Shown piece after piece: positions 19,445-28,213 of a stretch of 46,433 nt of DNA. Location of the stretch: NCBI GenBank assembly GCA_026391845.1, contig JAPLDG010000228.1, positions 38,479 through 84,911 on the forward strand. The letters are read 5' to 3'. Both the position numbers and the translations under genes were made by a program. A model generated the notes under the pieces. The model was not told the DNA's origin and did no database searches. It worked only from the letters and a program-made list of their open reading frames with translations. The stretch is from Bacteroidota bacterium. Lineage in GTDB: Bacteria; Bacteroidota; Bacteroidia; Bacteroidales; FEN-979. Within the stretch, counting starts at the first letter, position 1. Each line of letters opens with the position of its first letter.

Positions 19445-19475
19445 CACGTGACGCGTGACGCGTGACGCGTGACGA
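19441..19475. repeat. Five tandem 7-base units GTGACGC
   Basis: Consecutive units are GTGACAC, GTGACGC, GTGACGC, GTGACGC and GTGACGA. The nhaD stop TGA (19442-19444) is inside the first unit and the stop of the convergent LEA-like gene begins four bases after the last, so the array fills the whole border. The same unit, as GTGACAC, recurs at 33174-33200. Confidence 0.85.
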
Positions 19476-19478
19476 CAG

Positions 19479-20087
19479 TTATTTTGAGGTGTAGGTGGTG
19501 TGGACGGTGATGTATCCCGGGTAGGTGAGTGCGGAGCCGGCAATGACCATCGTAGGTTTTAATTTAATTTTAAACCGGGTCGGAGTGCTGCCGGTCCCTG
19601 TCAGATTCATACAGAAATTGAGCATGGCATTGGCCGATTTTCCTGAAAGCACCTGTTTCAAATCGAGCCCGACTTCCATGGGAATGGTGGAAGAACTTAA
19701 TGCCGGAATCATGAAAGGTTTGTCAAGCAGACCCGATGTCATCTGGATATCGTCAATAAAAAGAATCCATTCAAGCCTGTTAAGACCCGCTTCCTCTGGA
19801 TTTGGGTTTCGTCCTTCAAGGTTGAGCTGTAGGGAAAGAGGGAAGGTGGGACCGGTAAATCCTGCCAGAATGCGCGCCACATCACCCATACCCAGGTCAC
19901 TGATTGAATGGATATACTGAAGTTCAACCCCGGCCAGATTTACATTTTGCACCGACTGAATGCGAAAATCGCATTTTGCGAGATTTGACACTTGCCGGGC
20001 CTGCTTCGCCACACCACAACCGGAAAAAGGAATTGCGAATAAGGGCAAGAGGAGTATAAAAATTATCAGATGACGGGACTGTGACAT
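19479..20087 (-). CDS. LEA type 2-like lipoprotein
   Basis: A 202-residue probable lipoprotein with lipobox FSGC (Cys24). The mature part has the beta-sandwich pattern of LEA-2/WHy-domain proteins: FRIQSVQNVNLAGVELQYIH, LSLQLNLEGRNPNPEEAGLNRLEWILFIDD, then IPALSSSTIPMEVGLDL. In plants this domain is linked to stress; in Bacteroidota its role is unknown. The ATG start is at 20087. It lies 28 bases after the gliding-tail gene and shares its direction, so the two may be co-transcribed. It ends against a GTGACGC repeat array. Confidence 0.78.
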   Translation of the reverse strand: MSQSRHLIIFILLLPLFAIPFSGCGVAKQARQVSNLAKCDFRIQSVQNVNLAGVELQYIHSISDLGMGDVARILAGFTGPTFPLSLQLNLEGRNPNPEEAGLNRLEWILFIDDIQMTSGLLDKPFMIPALSSSTIPMEVGLDLKQVLSGKSANAMLNFCMNLTGTGSTPTRFKIKLKPTMVIAGSALTYPGYITVHTTYTSK

Positions 20088-20115
20088 TTGGCATTATTTG
20101 ATTTGACCGCACATT

Positions 20116-21300
20116 TCATCGTAAAAGTGTAACCGTGCCCTTGTTGCTGGTTTTTGTTTTTTTATTGTCTTCGTAGAAAATCACCCATACATAATCACCT
20201 TCCGGACAAATCTCACCTTTTAGCGTGCCATCCCAGCTCAGCAAAATATTGTCGGAAGAAAACACCATTTGTCCCCAACGGTTGAATATTTGAATATTAT
20301 ACAGCGTGATGTTTTCAGGGGGCAGTCCAAGGATCAGGAAATAATCATTCAGCCCGTCGCCATTGGGTGTGAACGCGTTTGGAATATAAGGGACCACATA
20401 AACCGTTATTTCATCTGTGAACTCCTCTCCGCTGCACAAGGTACAATAGGCGCGATAAGTGGTTGTCTGCGATGGCGTGACCACGAAACTTTGCTGGTCT
20501 GACAAAAATTCAGAACCTTGATACCAGCGGTAGCTGATCTTGTTGCCCGGAGTAATCGGTTGAAAATGATATGGAACAGTGGCAACCTGGAAGCTATCCA
20601 CCGAAGTTGGCGTGTACATCCAGGCCATGGTGTCGGCTGTCCAGGAAGTTGCATTATAGCCCGGAACTGAAAACCCGATATACCCGTCAATATTCTGCAA
20701 TCCAAGGGTGGCTTTGTTTCCATAGTGATCAGGGCAGGCAGGTTTGTGGAAAATATGGTTTTCGACGCTGTTATTATCCTCATTCAATACGATCTGAAAA
20801 GTAACGGTTGAACTTGCGCAGTTGTACAACGGACATTCGCACCACATCACGACCAGTTTGCGTTTTGGCGCATTTCCGATTGTTTGATAGAAAATAAAAG
20901 GACTGCCGTCCATCGTGGGATTCAGATCCTGAAACGGACCCAGGATGCAGTTTTTGGGGCTGTAATCGGCTGCGCTGGGGATCGCAATCGGTTGCCGGAT
21001 ACCGGATGAGTTCGGGTTTGGACTGAAACTGATCCATCCATTGGCGCCGATATAAAACAAACTGTATTTATTGCCGAAAAAGGAAAAATCGAAACCGATG
21101 GGAAACGGGCCCTGAACCCAATCTTCAAGATCGGGAAGTGAAGGAACACCATTGCCGACAAGCCCGTAGGAGGCTGTGAGGGTTACCGGAACTCCCGGGT
21201 TGATGGTATCATTGTTACCCGCGGAAAACTGAGGGAAAATTTTCCCGGAGAAAAAAAAGAGGAGAAAAATGAATATGGTTAGAAACTTTATGTTTTCCAT
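20116..21300 (-). CDS. Secreted protein with gliding motility-associated (CHU_C, type B) C-terminal domain
   Basis: A 394-residue exported protein. A signal peptide (FIFLLFFFSGKIFPQ) precedes a beta-rich module (GFDFSFFGNKYSLFYIGANGW, GLQNIDGYIG) resembling domains found in large adhesin-like proteins. An Ig-like segment (VVTPSQTTTYRAYC) leads to the C-terminal type IX secretion signal IPNAFTPNGDGLNDYF...IFNRWGQMVF...WDGTLKGE...GDYVWVI, which is diagnostic of TIGR04131/CHU_C. It is likely exported by the T9SS and held at the surface; its ligand is unknown. It is divergent from glyA across 120 bases that must hold both promoters. Confidence 0.87.
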   Translation of the reverse strand: MENIKFLTIFIFLLFFFSGKIFPQFSAGNNDTINPGVPVTLTASYGLVGNGVPSLPDLEDWVQGPFPIGFDFSFFGNKYSLFYIGANGWISFSPNPNSSGIRQPIAIPSAADYSPKNCILGPFQDLNPTMDGSPFIFYQTIGNAPKRKLVVMWCECPLYNCASSTVTFQIVLNEDNNSVENHIFHKPACPDHYGNKATLGLQNIDGYIGFSVPGYNATSWTADTMAWMYTPTSVDSFQVATVPYHFQPITPGNKISYRWYQGSEFLSDQQSFVVTPSQTTTYRAYCTLCSGEEFTDEITVYVVPYIPNAFTPNGDGLNDYFLILGLPPENITLYNIQIFNRWGQMVFSSDNILLSWDGTLKGEICPEGDYVWVIFYEDNKKTKTSNKGTVTLLR

Positions 21301-21352
21301 TTTATGTTTTCACATTTCCAGGCAAATATCCAGATTTTATCTGAAATAATTT

Positions 21353-21360
21353 TACTTTTG
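21353..21360 (+). promoter_or_regulatory. Candidate -7 promoter box for glyA
   Basis: TACTTTTG matches TAnnTTTG exactly and lies 60 bases before the glyA ATG in the divergent spacer. A T-rich stretch about 20 bases upstream could stand for the -33 element, but there is no exact TTTG. Confidence 0.45.
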
Positions 21361-21420
21361 TTCCTCCAAAGGACCCTAATTCAATTCAACGATATTTAAT
21401 CTCCAAAATTTTACCCTGCT

Positions 21421-22701
21421 ATGAAAAAAGATAGTGCTATTTTCAAGGTCATTAAGGATGAATTGCATCGGCAAACCAGCGGACTGGAGCTGATCGCATC
21501 GGAAAACTTTGTCAGCGACCAGGTATTGAAAGCCATGGGATCCTGCTTAACCAACAAATATGCCGAGGGATATCCCGGGAAACGATATTATGGCGGTTGC
21601 CAGAATGTGGACATTTCGGAACAGCTTGCCATTGACCGTGCAAAAGATTTGTTCAATGCCGAGTGGGCCAATGTTCAGCCACATTCCGGCGCACAGGCCA
21701 ATATGGCTGTGCTGATGACCTGCCTTAAACCCGGCGATACCTTCATGGGTCTTGATCTTGCTCACGGAGGTCATCTGTCGCACGGATCGCCTGTTAATTC
21801 ATCAGGCATTCTTTATAAGGCCGTGGCCTACCAGGTTGAGCAGGAGTCGGGTATGATCGACTACGACAAAATGGAAGAAAAAGCGCTTTCACTCAAACCC
21901 AAACTGATGATAGCCGGCGCATCTGCCTACTCGCGCGACTGGGATTACAAACGCATGCGGAGTATTGCAGATAAAATAGGAGCCTTGCTGCTCGCCGACA
22001 TTGCCCATCCGGCTGGTCTGATCGCGCGCGGACTTCTCAACGACCCCATGCCCCACTGCCACATCGTAACCACCACTACGCATAAAACGTTGCGTGGTCC
22101 GCGCGGAGGCATGATTCTCATGGGCAAGGATTTCGAAAATCCATGGAAACTCACAACCCCAAAAGGTGAGATCAAAATGATGTCGCAATTGCTTGATTCG
22201 GCTGTTTTCCCGGGAATCCAGGGTGGACCGCTGGAGCATGTCATCGCAGCAAAGGCAGTCTCCTTTTTTGAAGCGCTTTCCGATGAATATATGGACTATA
22301 TCATCCAGGTGAAAAAAAATGCATCAGCCATGGCCAAAGCATTCATGGACAAGGGTTATCATGTTATCTCAAACGGAACAGACAACCACCTGATGCTCAT
22401 AGATCTGAGAACAAAATTCCCGGAAATCACAGGGAAACAAGTCGAAAACACGCTGGTAAAAGCAGACATCACGGTGAATAAAAATATGGTTCCTTTCGAC
22501 AGCAGGTCTCCATTCCAGACATCGGGCCTGCGGGTTGGCACACCGGCGATTACCACCCGCGGATTGAAGGAAAAGCACATGGTAAAGATTGTAAATCTGA
22601 TGGATGAAGTAATCGGCGACATCGAAAATGAATCAAAAATCCTGATGGTACGTAAAAAAGTCAACGAGATGATGGCGGAATTTCCGCTGTTTGCTTACTA
22701 G
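21421..22701 (+). CDS. glyA: Serine hydroxymethyltransferase
   Basis: A cytoplasmic PLP enzyme that interconverts serine and glycine with tetrahydrofolate and supplies one-carbon units. The 426-residue length is normal. Visible family segments are [53 protein letters not shown] and the PLP-lysine site [17 protein letters not shown] (the Lys after TTTH). The C-terminal [11 protein letters not shown] is also intact. It has its own likely promoter and is followed by a 9-base repeat array leading into sixA. Confidence 0.97.
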   Translation: MKKDSAIFKVIKDELHRQTSGLELIASENFVSDQVLKAMGSCLTNKYAEGYPGKRYYGGCQNVDISEQLAIDRAKDLFNAEWANVQPHSGAQANMAVLMTCLKPGDTFMGLDLAHGGHLSHGSPVNSSGILYKAVAYQVEQESGMIDYDKMEEKALSLKPKLMIAGASAYSRDWDYKRMRSIADKIGALLLADIAHPAGLIARGLLNDPMPHCHIVTTTTHKTLRGPRGGMILMGKDFENPWKLTTPKGEIKMMSQLLDSAVFPGIQGGPLEHVIAAKAVSFFEALSDEYMDYIIQVKKNASAMAKAFMDKGYHVISNGTDNHLMLIDLRTKFPEITGKQVENTLVKADITVNKNMVPFDSRSPFQTSGLRVGTPAITTRGLKEKHMVKIVNLMDEVIGDIENESKILMVRKKVNEMMAEFPLFAY

Positions 22702-22702
22702 G

Positions 22703-22764
22703 AACAATGCAAACAATGTAAGCAATGCCAGCAATGTAAACAATGCAAACAATGTAAGCAATGA
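22703..22764. repeat. Seven 9-base units ARCAATGYA leading into sixA
   Basis: Units are AACAATGCA, AACAATGTA, AGCAATGCC, AGCAATGTA, AACAATGCA, AACAATGTA and AGCAATGAA. They fill the whole gap between the glyA stop and sixA, and the ATG of the last unit is the sixA start. All ATGs are in one frame, but TAA codons in the ATGTAA units close the upstream ones. The same repeat type forms the end of ppk1 at 25312-25365. Confidence 0.9.
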
Positions 22765-23255
22765 AAACCCTGTACCTGATGCGCCACGCCAAATCCTCAT
22801 GGGAAGAGCCTGGCGTATCTGACTTCGATCGTCCGTTGATTCCCAAGGGTATCAAAAAAACCAATATGATCGTGGAATTTTTACTAAAAAAAGAGACTTC
22901 CATTGATCTGATGATTTCGAGCCCGGCGGTTCGTGCTTACGAAACTGCAAAGATTCTGGCAGCGGGATTGAATTATCCTGTAAATAAAATCAAAACAGAC
23001 CGGAAAATTTATGATGGATATTACGACCGGATCCTTGACATCATTTACAGCACCTCCAATGACCTTCAATCCCTGATGATTTTCGGTCACAACCCGACCA
23101 TTACAAACCTTGCTAACCTGTTTCTGCATCCCGGGATGGAGATCATGCCGACCTCCTGTGTGGTTTGCCTTTCGTTTAACACCGAAAAGTGGGAAGATAT
23201 TCCGTCAAATGAGGCCATTCAGGAGTTTATTGTATTTCCCAAGATGTTGAAATAA
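22761..23255 (+). CDS. sixA: SixA-type histidine phosphatase
   Basis: A 164-residue protein of the histidine phosphatase (phosphoglycerate mutase-like) superfamily, close to SixA, which removes phosphate from phosphohistidine on signalling proteins. The catalytic LMRHAKSSW motif is at the N-terminus, with DFDRPLIPKG, SSPAVRAYETAKIL and FGHNPTITNL following. The start ATG lies in the last unit of a 9-base tandem repeat, so the upstream region has no ordinary ribosome binding site. ppk1 starts one base after the stop, suggesting co-translation with a kinase that works through phosphohistidine. Confidence 0.88.
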   Translation: MKTLYLMRHAKSSWEEPGVSDFDRPLIPKGIKKTNMIVEFLLKKETSIDLMISSPAVRAYETAKILAAGLNYPVNKIKTDRKIYDGYYDRILDIIYSTSNDLQSLMIFGHNPTITNLANLFLHPGMEIMPTSCVVCLSFNTEKWEDIPSNEAIQEFIVFPKMLK

Positions 23256-23256
23256 C

Positions 23257-25380
23257 ATGGCAGCCAGACAAAAAGTACCCATCCTGAACCGTGACCTCAA
23301 CTGGCTTTATTTCAATGGCCGTGTGTTGCAGGAGGCAGCCGATTCACGCAATCCCCTGCTTGAACGGTTAAAGTTCCTGGGAATTTTTTCAAATAACCGT
23401 GATGAATTTTTCAGGGTACGTGTTGCCACCCTGAACCGTATGCTGAAGGTGGAACGGGTTCATTACGACGCCCCCGTGAACCCAAAAAAGGCGTTGAAGG
23501 AAATCGGCATGTTGGTCCAAACCCAGGAGCGTGAATTCATGCAGGTTTATGAAAAAATTTTAAGTGACCTGAAGCATCATGATATTTTCATTGTCAACGA
23601 AACTCAACTTTCTGATTCTCAAGGAATATTCGTTCGTAAATATTTCAGGGAGCAAGTCCGGGGCGGACTATTCCCCATCATGATCAGCAGTTTGCGCGAC
23701 ATCTCATCCCTGCGCGATAAATCCATTTACCTTGCAGTTACCGTCGGACGAAAGGACAAAGCGCTCAAAGATGATTATGCGCTGATTGAATTACCCACTA
23801 AGACCATTTCCAGGTTTCTTATTCTGCCAACCGAGGGTGAGAAACGCTATATCATCCTGCTCGATGACATCATCAGGTACTGTCTCTCCGAAATATTTTC
23901 CATTTTCGGATATGACACTTTTTCGGCTTATACGGTAAAGATCACCCGGGATGCCGAAATTGATATCGACACCGATGTGTCCAAGAGTTTTCTGGAGGTG
24001 ATGACTGAAAGCCTGAAACAGCGGAAACGCGGGATACCGGTACGGTTTGTTTATGATAAGGCAATCCCGCAGGACTTGTTGAAGATCATCACAAAACGGC
24101 TTGAAATCACGAAAGACGATCCGATCAGGGGCGGCGGACGGTATCATAACTTCAAGGATTTCATGGGATTTCCTAATCTGGGCCACCGCGAGTTGGAGTA
24201 CGAGCCACTGGTTCCGCTTTTACATAAGGACCTACCGATGAACAGAAGCATCTTATTGTCTATCAGGCAGAAAGATATCATGCTTCATTATCCCTACCAG
24301 TCGTTTCAGTACATCATTGACCTGTTGCGCGAAGCTTCCATTGATCCGAAAGTACGGTCGATCAAAATGACGATTTACCGGGCGGCAAAAAATTCGAGTG
24401 TGATCAATGCCCTGATCAATGCCGCCAGAAACGGCAAATTTGTGACCGTATTCATGGAATTGCAGGCAAGGTTTGATGAGGAGGCCAACATCTTCTGGAC
24501 CGGAAGGTTGCGCGAAGAGGGGGTGAAAGTCATTCACAGCATTCCCGGATTTAAGGTTCACAGCAAACTTATCCTGATCCGGCGAAAAGAGAACAACAGC
24601 AATTTCTTTTTTTCCTTTATCGGAACCGGAAATTTCAATGAGGACACTGCCAAAGTCTATTCCGATGTTAGTCTGCTTACTGCCGATCAACTAATCTGCA
24701 ACGATGTTGTGAATGCATTTCACCTCATTGAAGAGAGCTATCGTCCGTACAAGTTTAAGGCGCTGGTTGTAGCTCCGGTCAACATGCGCAACTTCTACAT
24801 TAAAATGCTGCATAATGAGATTCGCCATGCGGAGGAGGGCAGGGAAGCCTGGGTGATCATCAAGCTGAACAGTCTTGTTGACGGGGCCATGGTAAAGAAA
24901 CTATACAAAGCAAGCCAGGCCGGCGTTAAAATAAAACTCATCATCCGCGGAATCTGCACACTTGTTCCCGGAATACCCGGTTTGAGCGAGAATATTGAAG
25001 CCATCAGCATTGTTGACCGTTTTCTTGAACATGCCAGGATCCTGGTCTTCTGCAATGGCGGCGACAATCAATATTATATTACTTCCGCCGACTGGATGGT
25101 GCGTAATTTCGACAACCGTATTGAGGTGGCAACTCCTGTAAAAGACCCTGACATTCAGGAACAACTGCGAAAAATGCTCGAAATTCAATTGTCAGACAAT
25201 GTAAAAGCCAGATTGATCGGTCCGGAAGAACAAAACAAATACAAAAAAACGAGCGGGCCAGCCATCCGGTCTCAGGTGGAGATATATGATTACCTGAAGA
25301 AGCAGATGCAGGCGAATGAAGGGAATGCTGGCAATGCTGGCAATGCAGACAATGCAGGCAATGCAGAATATAAATTGTAA
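23257..25380 (+). CDS. ppk1: Polyphosphate kinase 1 with repeat-encoded C-terminal tail
   Basis: This enzyme makes inorganic polyphosphate from ATP through a phosphohistidine intermediate. The 707 residues include the N-terminal RDLNWLYFNGRVLQEA, the middle domain, and two phospholipase D-like C-terminal domains: IHSIPGFKVHSKLILI holds the catalytic histidine and VDRFLEHARI the second. After the normal end of the fold (VEIYDYLKKQM) there is a tail of about 20 residues, ANEGNAGNAGNADNAGNAEY, encoded by six 9-base repeats, which is not part of the family. It follows sixA by one base. Confidence 0.95.
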   Translation: MAARQKVPILNRDLNWLYFNGRVLQEAADSRNPLLERLKFLGIFSNNRDEFFRVRVATLNRMLKVERVHYDAPVNPKKALKEIGMLVQTQEREFMQVYEKILSDLKHHDIFIVNETQLSDSQGIFVRKYFREQVRGGLFPIMISSLRDISSLRDKSIYLAVTVGRKDKALKDDYALIELPTKTISRFLILPTEGEKRYIILLDDIIRYCLSEIFSIFGYDTFSAYTVKITRDAEIDIDTDVSKSFLEVMTESLKQRKRGIPVRFVYDKAIPQDLLKIITKRLEITKDDPIRGGGRYHNFKDFMGFPNLGHRELEYEPLVPLLHKDLPMNRSILLSIRQKDIMLHYPYQSFQYIIDLLREASIDPKVRSIKMTIYRAAKNSSVINALINAARNGKFVTVFMELQARFDEEANIFWTGRLREEGVKVIHSIPGFKVHSKLILIRRKENNSNFFFSFIGTGNFNEDTAKVYSDVSLLTADQLICNDVVNAFHLIEESYRPYKFKALVVAPVNMRNFYIKMLHNEIRHAEEGREAWVIIKLNSLVDGAMVKKLYKASQAGVKIKLIIRGICTLVPGIPGLSENIEAISIVDRFLEHARILVFCNGGDNQYYITSADWMVRNFDNRIEVATPVKDPDIQEQLRKMLEIQLSDNVKARLIGPEEQNKYKKTSGPAIRSQVEIYDYLKKQMQANEGNAGNAGNADNAGNAEYKL
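25312..25365. repeat. Six in-frame 9-base units GGCAATGCW at the end of ppk1
   Basis: Units are GCGAATGAA, GGGAATGCT, GGCAATGCT, GGCAATGCA, GACAATGCA and GGCAATGCA. They encode Asn-Ala-Gly-type triplets ending 15 bases before the stop. The unit has the same CAATG core, length and strand as the array before sixA, so the two arrays bracket the sixA-ppk1 pair. Confidence 0.9.
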
Positions 25381-25400
25381 ATTTTAAAACGTTTTTCTTT

Positions 25401-25715
25401 GTGGTTGTTTTGAAATTCATATGGCGTATCCTGATTAATAAATTCTTCCTGACAACGGTGGCATTTATTGTTTGGATGTTGTTTTTCGACAGCAACAGCC
25501 TGCTGATACGCAACCATTTGCAAGAAAAACTGGATGTACTGAACGTCGAAAAGCAATTCTATCTCCAGGAGATCAGAAAGGACTCAACACTGACCAATCA
25601 AATAATGACAGACAGCGCACAACTTGAAAAGTTTGCGAGGGAGCGCTACCTAATGAAAAAAGAGACAGAGGATCTGTTCCTGGTCATTGACACTACTGCG
25701 GATCGACATCCATGA
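25401..25715 (+). CDS. DivIC/FtsB-like septum formation initiator
   Basis: A 104-residue bitopic membrane protein of the FtsB/DivIC family, which scaffolds the divisome with FtsL and FtsQ. A short cytoplasmic end is followed by one helix (FFLTTVAFIVWMLFF), the family segment FDSNSLLIRNH, a coiled coil (LQEKLDVLNVEKQFYLQEIRKD) and the conserved end LEKFARERYLMKKETEDLFLV. The start is GTG at 25401, or TTG at 25410; there is no ATG. Its last 23 bases overlap the end of the convergent priA. Confidence 0.87.
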   Translation: MVVLKFIWRILINKFFLTTVAFIVWMLFFDSNSLLIRNHLQEKLDVLNVEKQFYLQEIRKDSTLTNQIMTDSAQLEKFARERYLMKKETEDLFLVIDTTADRHP

Positions 25716-28194
25716 GCACCTTAACCGGCCTGAAATCCGGATTCTGATGGAATTGCTCAACCATATCCATGAGTTTTGTTTTCATCGCAGCTGCTGACAC
25801 CCCGCGTTCCATCTTGAACATGATGTGCTTGATATAATAGTTCATGATCCGGGATACCATTGGGAATTCAGGGCCCAGGATTCTCTTTCCGAAGACATTC
25901 CGCAACGACTTCGCCAGTGCATCTGCTGCTTTATTCAGCAAATCAGGGTCTTTGTGTTTCAACTTCAGAAGGATGAGTCGTGAAAAAGGGGGATATTTGA
26001 ATTTTTGGCGCTCCACCAATTGCTGTCTGAACATTGCGGGATAATCATTTTTCACCACATCCATGATCACCTGGTGGTTGGGTTGAAAGGTCTGGATGAT
26101 CACTTTGCCTTGTTTGTATTTTCGTCCCGATCGTCCGCTAACCTGCGCCATAAGCTGAAAGCTGCGTTCAGCCGCCCTGAAATCGGGGTAGCTCAGCATG
26201 TTATCGGCATTCAGAATGCAGACCAGGCTTACATTATCAAAATCGAGGCCTTTGGTCACCATTTGGGTACCAACCAGAATATCGATTTTCCGGGCTTCGA
26301 AATCACCAATAATCTGTTGAAGGGAGTGTTTGCTTCGGGTCGTATCGAGATCCATGCGGGCAATCCGGGCCTTTGGGAAAATCAATCCAAGTTCTTCCTC
26401 TACTTTCTCGGTTCCGAATCCTTTCATTTTAATGTGAACTCCCTGACAATCCGGGCACTTGTCGGGGATTCTTGCGACATATCCGCAATAATGGCAGCGC
26501 AACTGATTGATTTTCTTATGATAAACGAGCGTAACATCGCAGTTTTTACAGGAAGGCATCCAATGGCACAGATCACATTCGAGACGCAGAGAAAATCCCC
26601 GCCGGTTTTGAAACAGGATTGCCTGTTCTCCAAGACCAAGCGCATTTTCCATCTGGCCGAGTAATGCAGAAGAAAAATGTGTTTTCATCAATCCCCGGCG
26701 CAATGATTCTTTCACATCCACAATCTGAATCTGCGGCATTTTCATATTTCCGAAGCGCTCAGACAATTCGACCAGTCCATATTTTTCCTGCCTCGCGTTG
26801 AAGTAGCTTTCAACTGAAGGAGTTGCGGAGCCCAGCAGGGTTTTTGCTCCATGCAGATAGGCCAGGTATATGGCAGCATCACGACCGTTATATCTTGGGG
26901 CTGGATCCATTTGCTTGAAAGAGGAGTCATGCTCTTCATCCACTACCACAAGCCCAAGGTTGGAAAACGGCAGCATCAGGGAAGACCGGGCTCCAAGAAT
27001 AATGTCATATTTTCTGCCGGATGGCTGACCGGAAGTGCCTGTATTAAGAACTGAATTCCAGATTTCAACCCGTTCGTGCACATTGAAGCGGGAATGATAA
27101 ACGCCGACCCTGTCGCCGAAATACTTCCTTAACCTGCTGACTATTTGCGTGGTAAGGGCAATTTCCGGCAACATGAAGAGCACCTGCTTCCCCTTGTCAA
27201 TGACTTCACGGATGAGTTTGATATAGAGTTCCGTTTTTCCGCTGGAGGTAACGCCATGCAGTAAAACCACCTCCTTTGTTTCAAATGTCTGCCTGATCTT
27301 TTTAAGTGCAGCCTGCTGTCCGCCAGTTAGTTCTATCTGTTCAGTATCCGACTCCTGCCCTGCCAGTTCAAAACGGCTGACAAGTTTATGATAAGGCTCC
27401 AGGACGCCTTTTTTAATCAGGATATCAAGCTGGGCCTGATTTCCTTTGGATTGTTTCAGCAGTTCCTGGCGTTTCACCTCCTTCAGTTCTTCAAATCCGT
27501 AACCTGATAACCTGATGAAAACCATGAGGATCTCCAGTTGCTTTTTAGCGCGCTTCTCAAGGTGATCAAAAAGCGTTTTTAAAGCATCTTCGTCATCTGC
27601 GTAAACAGGCATGAGCCTCACAAAAATCCCACGTTTAGGTTTATAGGGGTCATTTAACTCTTCTTCAGAAACAATGACTCCCTTTTCCATGAGGGTTTTT
27701 ATCACAGGGATGGTCTTCTGCAGATCCAGAATTTTTGCAACCTCGGAGATGGCAATGCTTTTCCGGTGATGGAGCGCTTCAATCAACAGCAATTCCTTCT
27801 CATTCAGCCCGGAAAGGTCGTCGGGCAATACCGGGTTTAAGGCAATCTTTGATTCGCTGGCCAGTTTAAAAGCGGAAGGCAGCGCCGCATTCATCACCTC
27901 TCCCTGGTAACACAGGTAATAACCTGCCAGCCAATCCCAGAATTTCCGTTGAACCGCTGTGACAATCGGCGCTTCATCCAGAATAGAAAGAATGTATTTT
28001 GGGATATGGGTTGTGGGTGAAATTTCATGTACCCGGATCACGAGCGCTGTATAAATTTTCCTGGCTCCGAACTGAACAACCACCCTGACTCCCTCCTGAA
28101 TCTGTTCATTCAGTTCAAAGGGTACACGATAGGTGAATGCACCAGCCACAGGAAGCGGCAATAACACATCAGCAAACAGGGTGATCCGTTCCAA
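25693..28194 (-). CDS. priA: Primosomal protein N' (replication restart helicase PriA)
   Basis: This 3'-5' DNA helicase recognises stalled forks and reloads the replisome. In 833 residues it has the N-terminal DNA-binding region (DVLLPLPVAGAFTYRVP), Walker A GVTSSGKTELY, the DEEH box VVDEEHDSSFKQ, and the zinc domain with paired cysteines CDLCHWMPSCKNC and CHYCG...CPDC. Later motifs include DILVGTQMVTKGLDF and QVSGRSGRKYKQGKV. The start is a TTG at 28194: a TAG is directly upstream and the N-terminus aligns with the family. It is 19 bases after pfkA, probably one operon. Confidence 0.95.
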   Translation of the reverse strand: MERITLFADVLLPLPVAGAFTYRVPFELNEQIQEGVRVVVQFGARKIYTALVIRVHEISPTTHIPKYILSILDEAPIVTAVQRKFWDWLAGYYLCYQGEVMNAALPSAFKLASESKIALNPVLPDDLSGLNEKELLLIEALHHRKSIAISEVAKILDLQKTIPVIKTLMEKGVIVSEEELNDPYKPKRGIFVRLMPVYADDEDALKTLFDHLEKRAKKQLEILMVFIRLSGYGFEELKEVKRQELLKQSKGNQAQLDILIKKGVLEPYHKLVSRFELAGQESDTEQIELTGGQQAALKKIRQTFETKEVVLLHGVTSSGKTELYIKLIREVIDKGKQVLFMLPEIALTTQIVSRLRKYFGDRVGVYHSRFNVHERVEIWNSVLNTGTSGQPSGRKYDIILGARSSLMLPFSNLGLVVVDEEHDSSFKQMDPAPRYNGRDAAIYLAYLHGAKTLLGSATPSVESYFNARQEKYGLVELSERFGNMKMPQIQIVDVKESLRRGLMKTHFSSALLGQMENALGLGEQAILFQNRRGFSLRLECDLCHWMPSCKNCDVTLVYHKKINQLRCHYCGYVARIPDKCPDCQGVHIKMKGFGTEKVEEELGLIFPKARIARMDLDTTRSKHSLQQIIGDFEARKIDILVGTQMVTKGLDFDNVSLVCILNADNMLSYPDFRAAERSFQLMAQVSGRSGRKYKQGKVIIQTFQPNHQVIMDVVKNDYPAMFRQQLVERQKFKYPPFSRLILLKLKHKDPDLLNKAADALAKSLRNVFGKRILGPEFPMVSRIMNYYIKHIMFKMERGVSAAAMKTKLMDMVEQFHQNPDFRPVKVLMDVDPQ

Positions 28195-28213
28195 CTAAAA
28201 AAGCTTTAAAGCT

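Noticed and set aside
21301-21420. A riboswitch before glyA
   Set aside because: The 120-base divergent spacer is AT-rich with no stem-loop set resembling a glycine or other known riboswitch.
26005-26664. 219-residue plus-strand ORF inside priA
   Set aside because: Antisense shadow of conserved helicase and zinc motifs; no recognisable protein.
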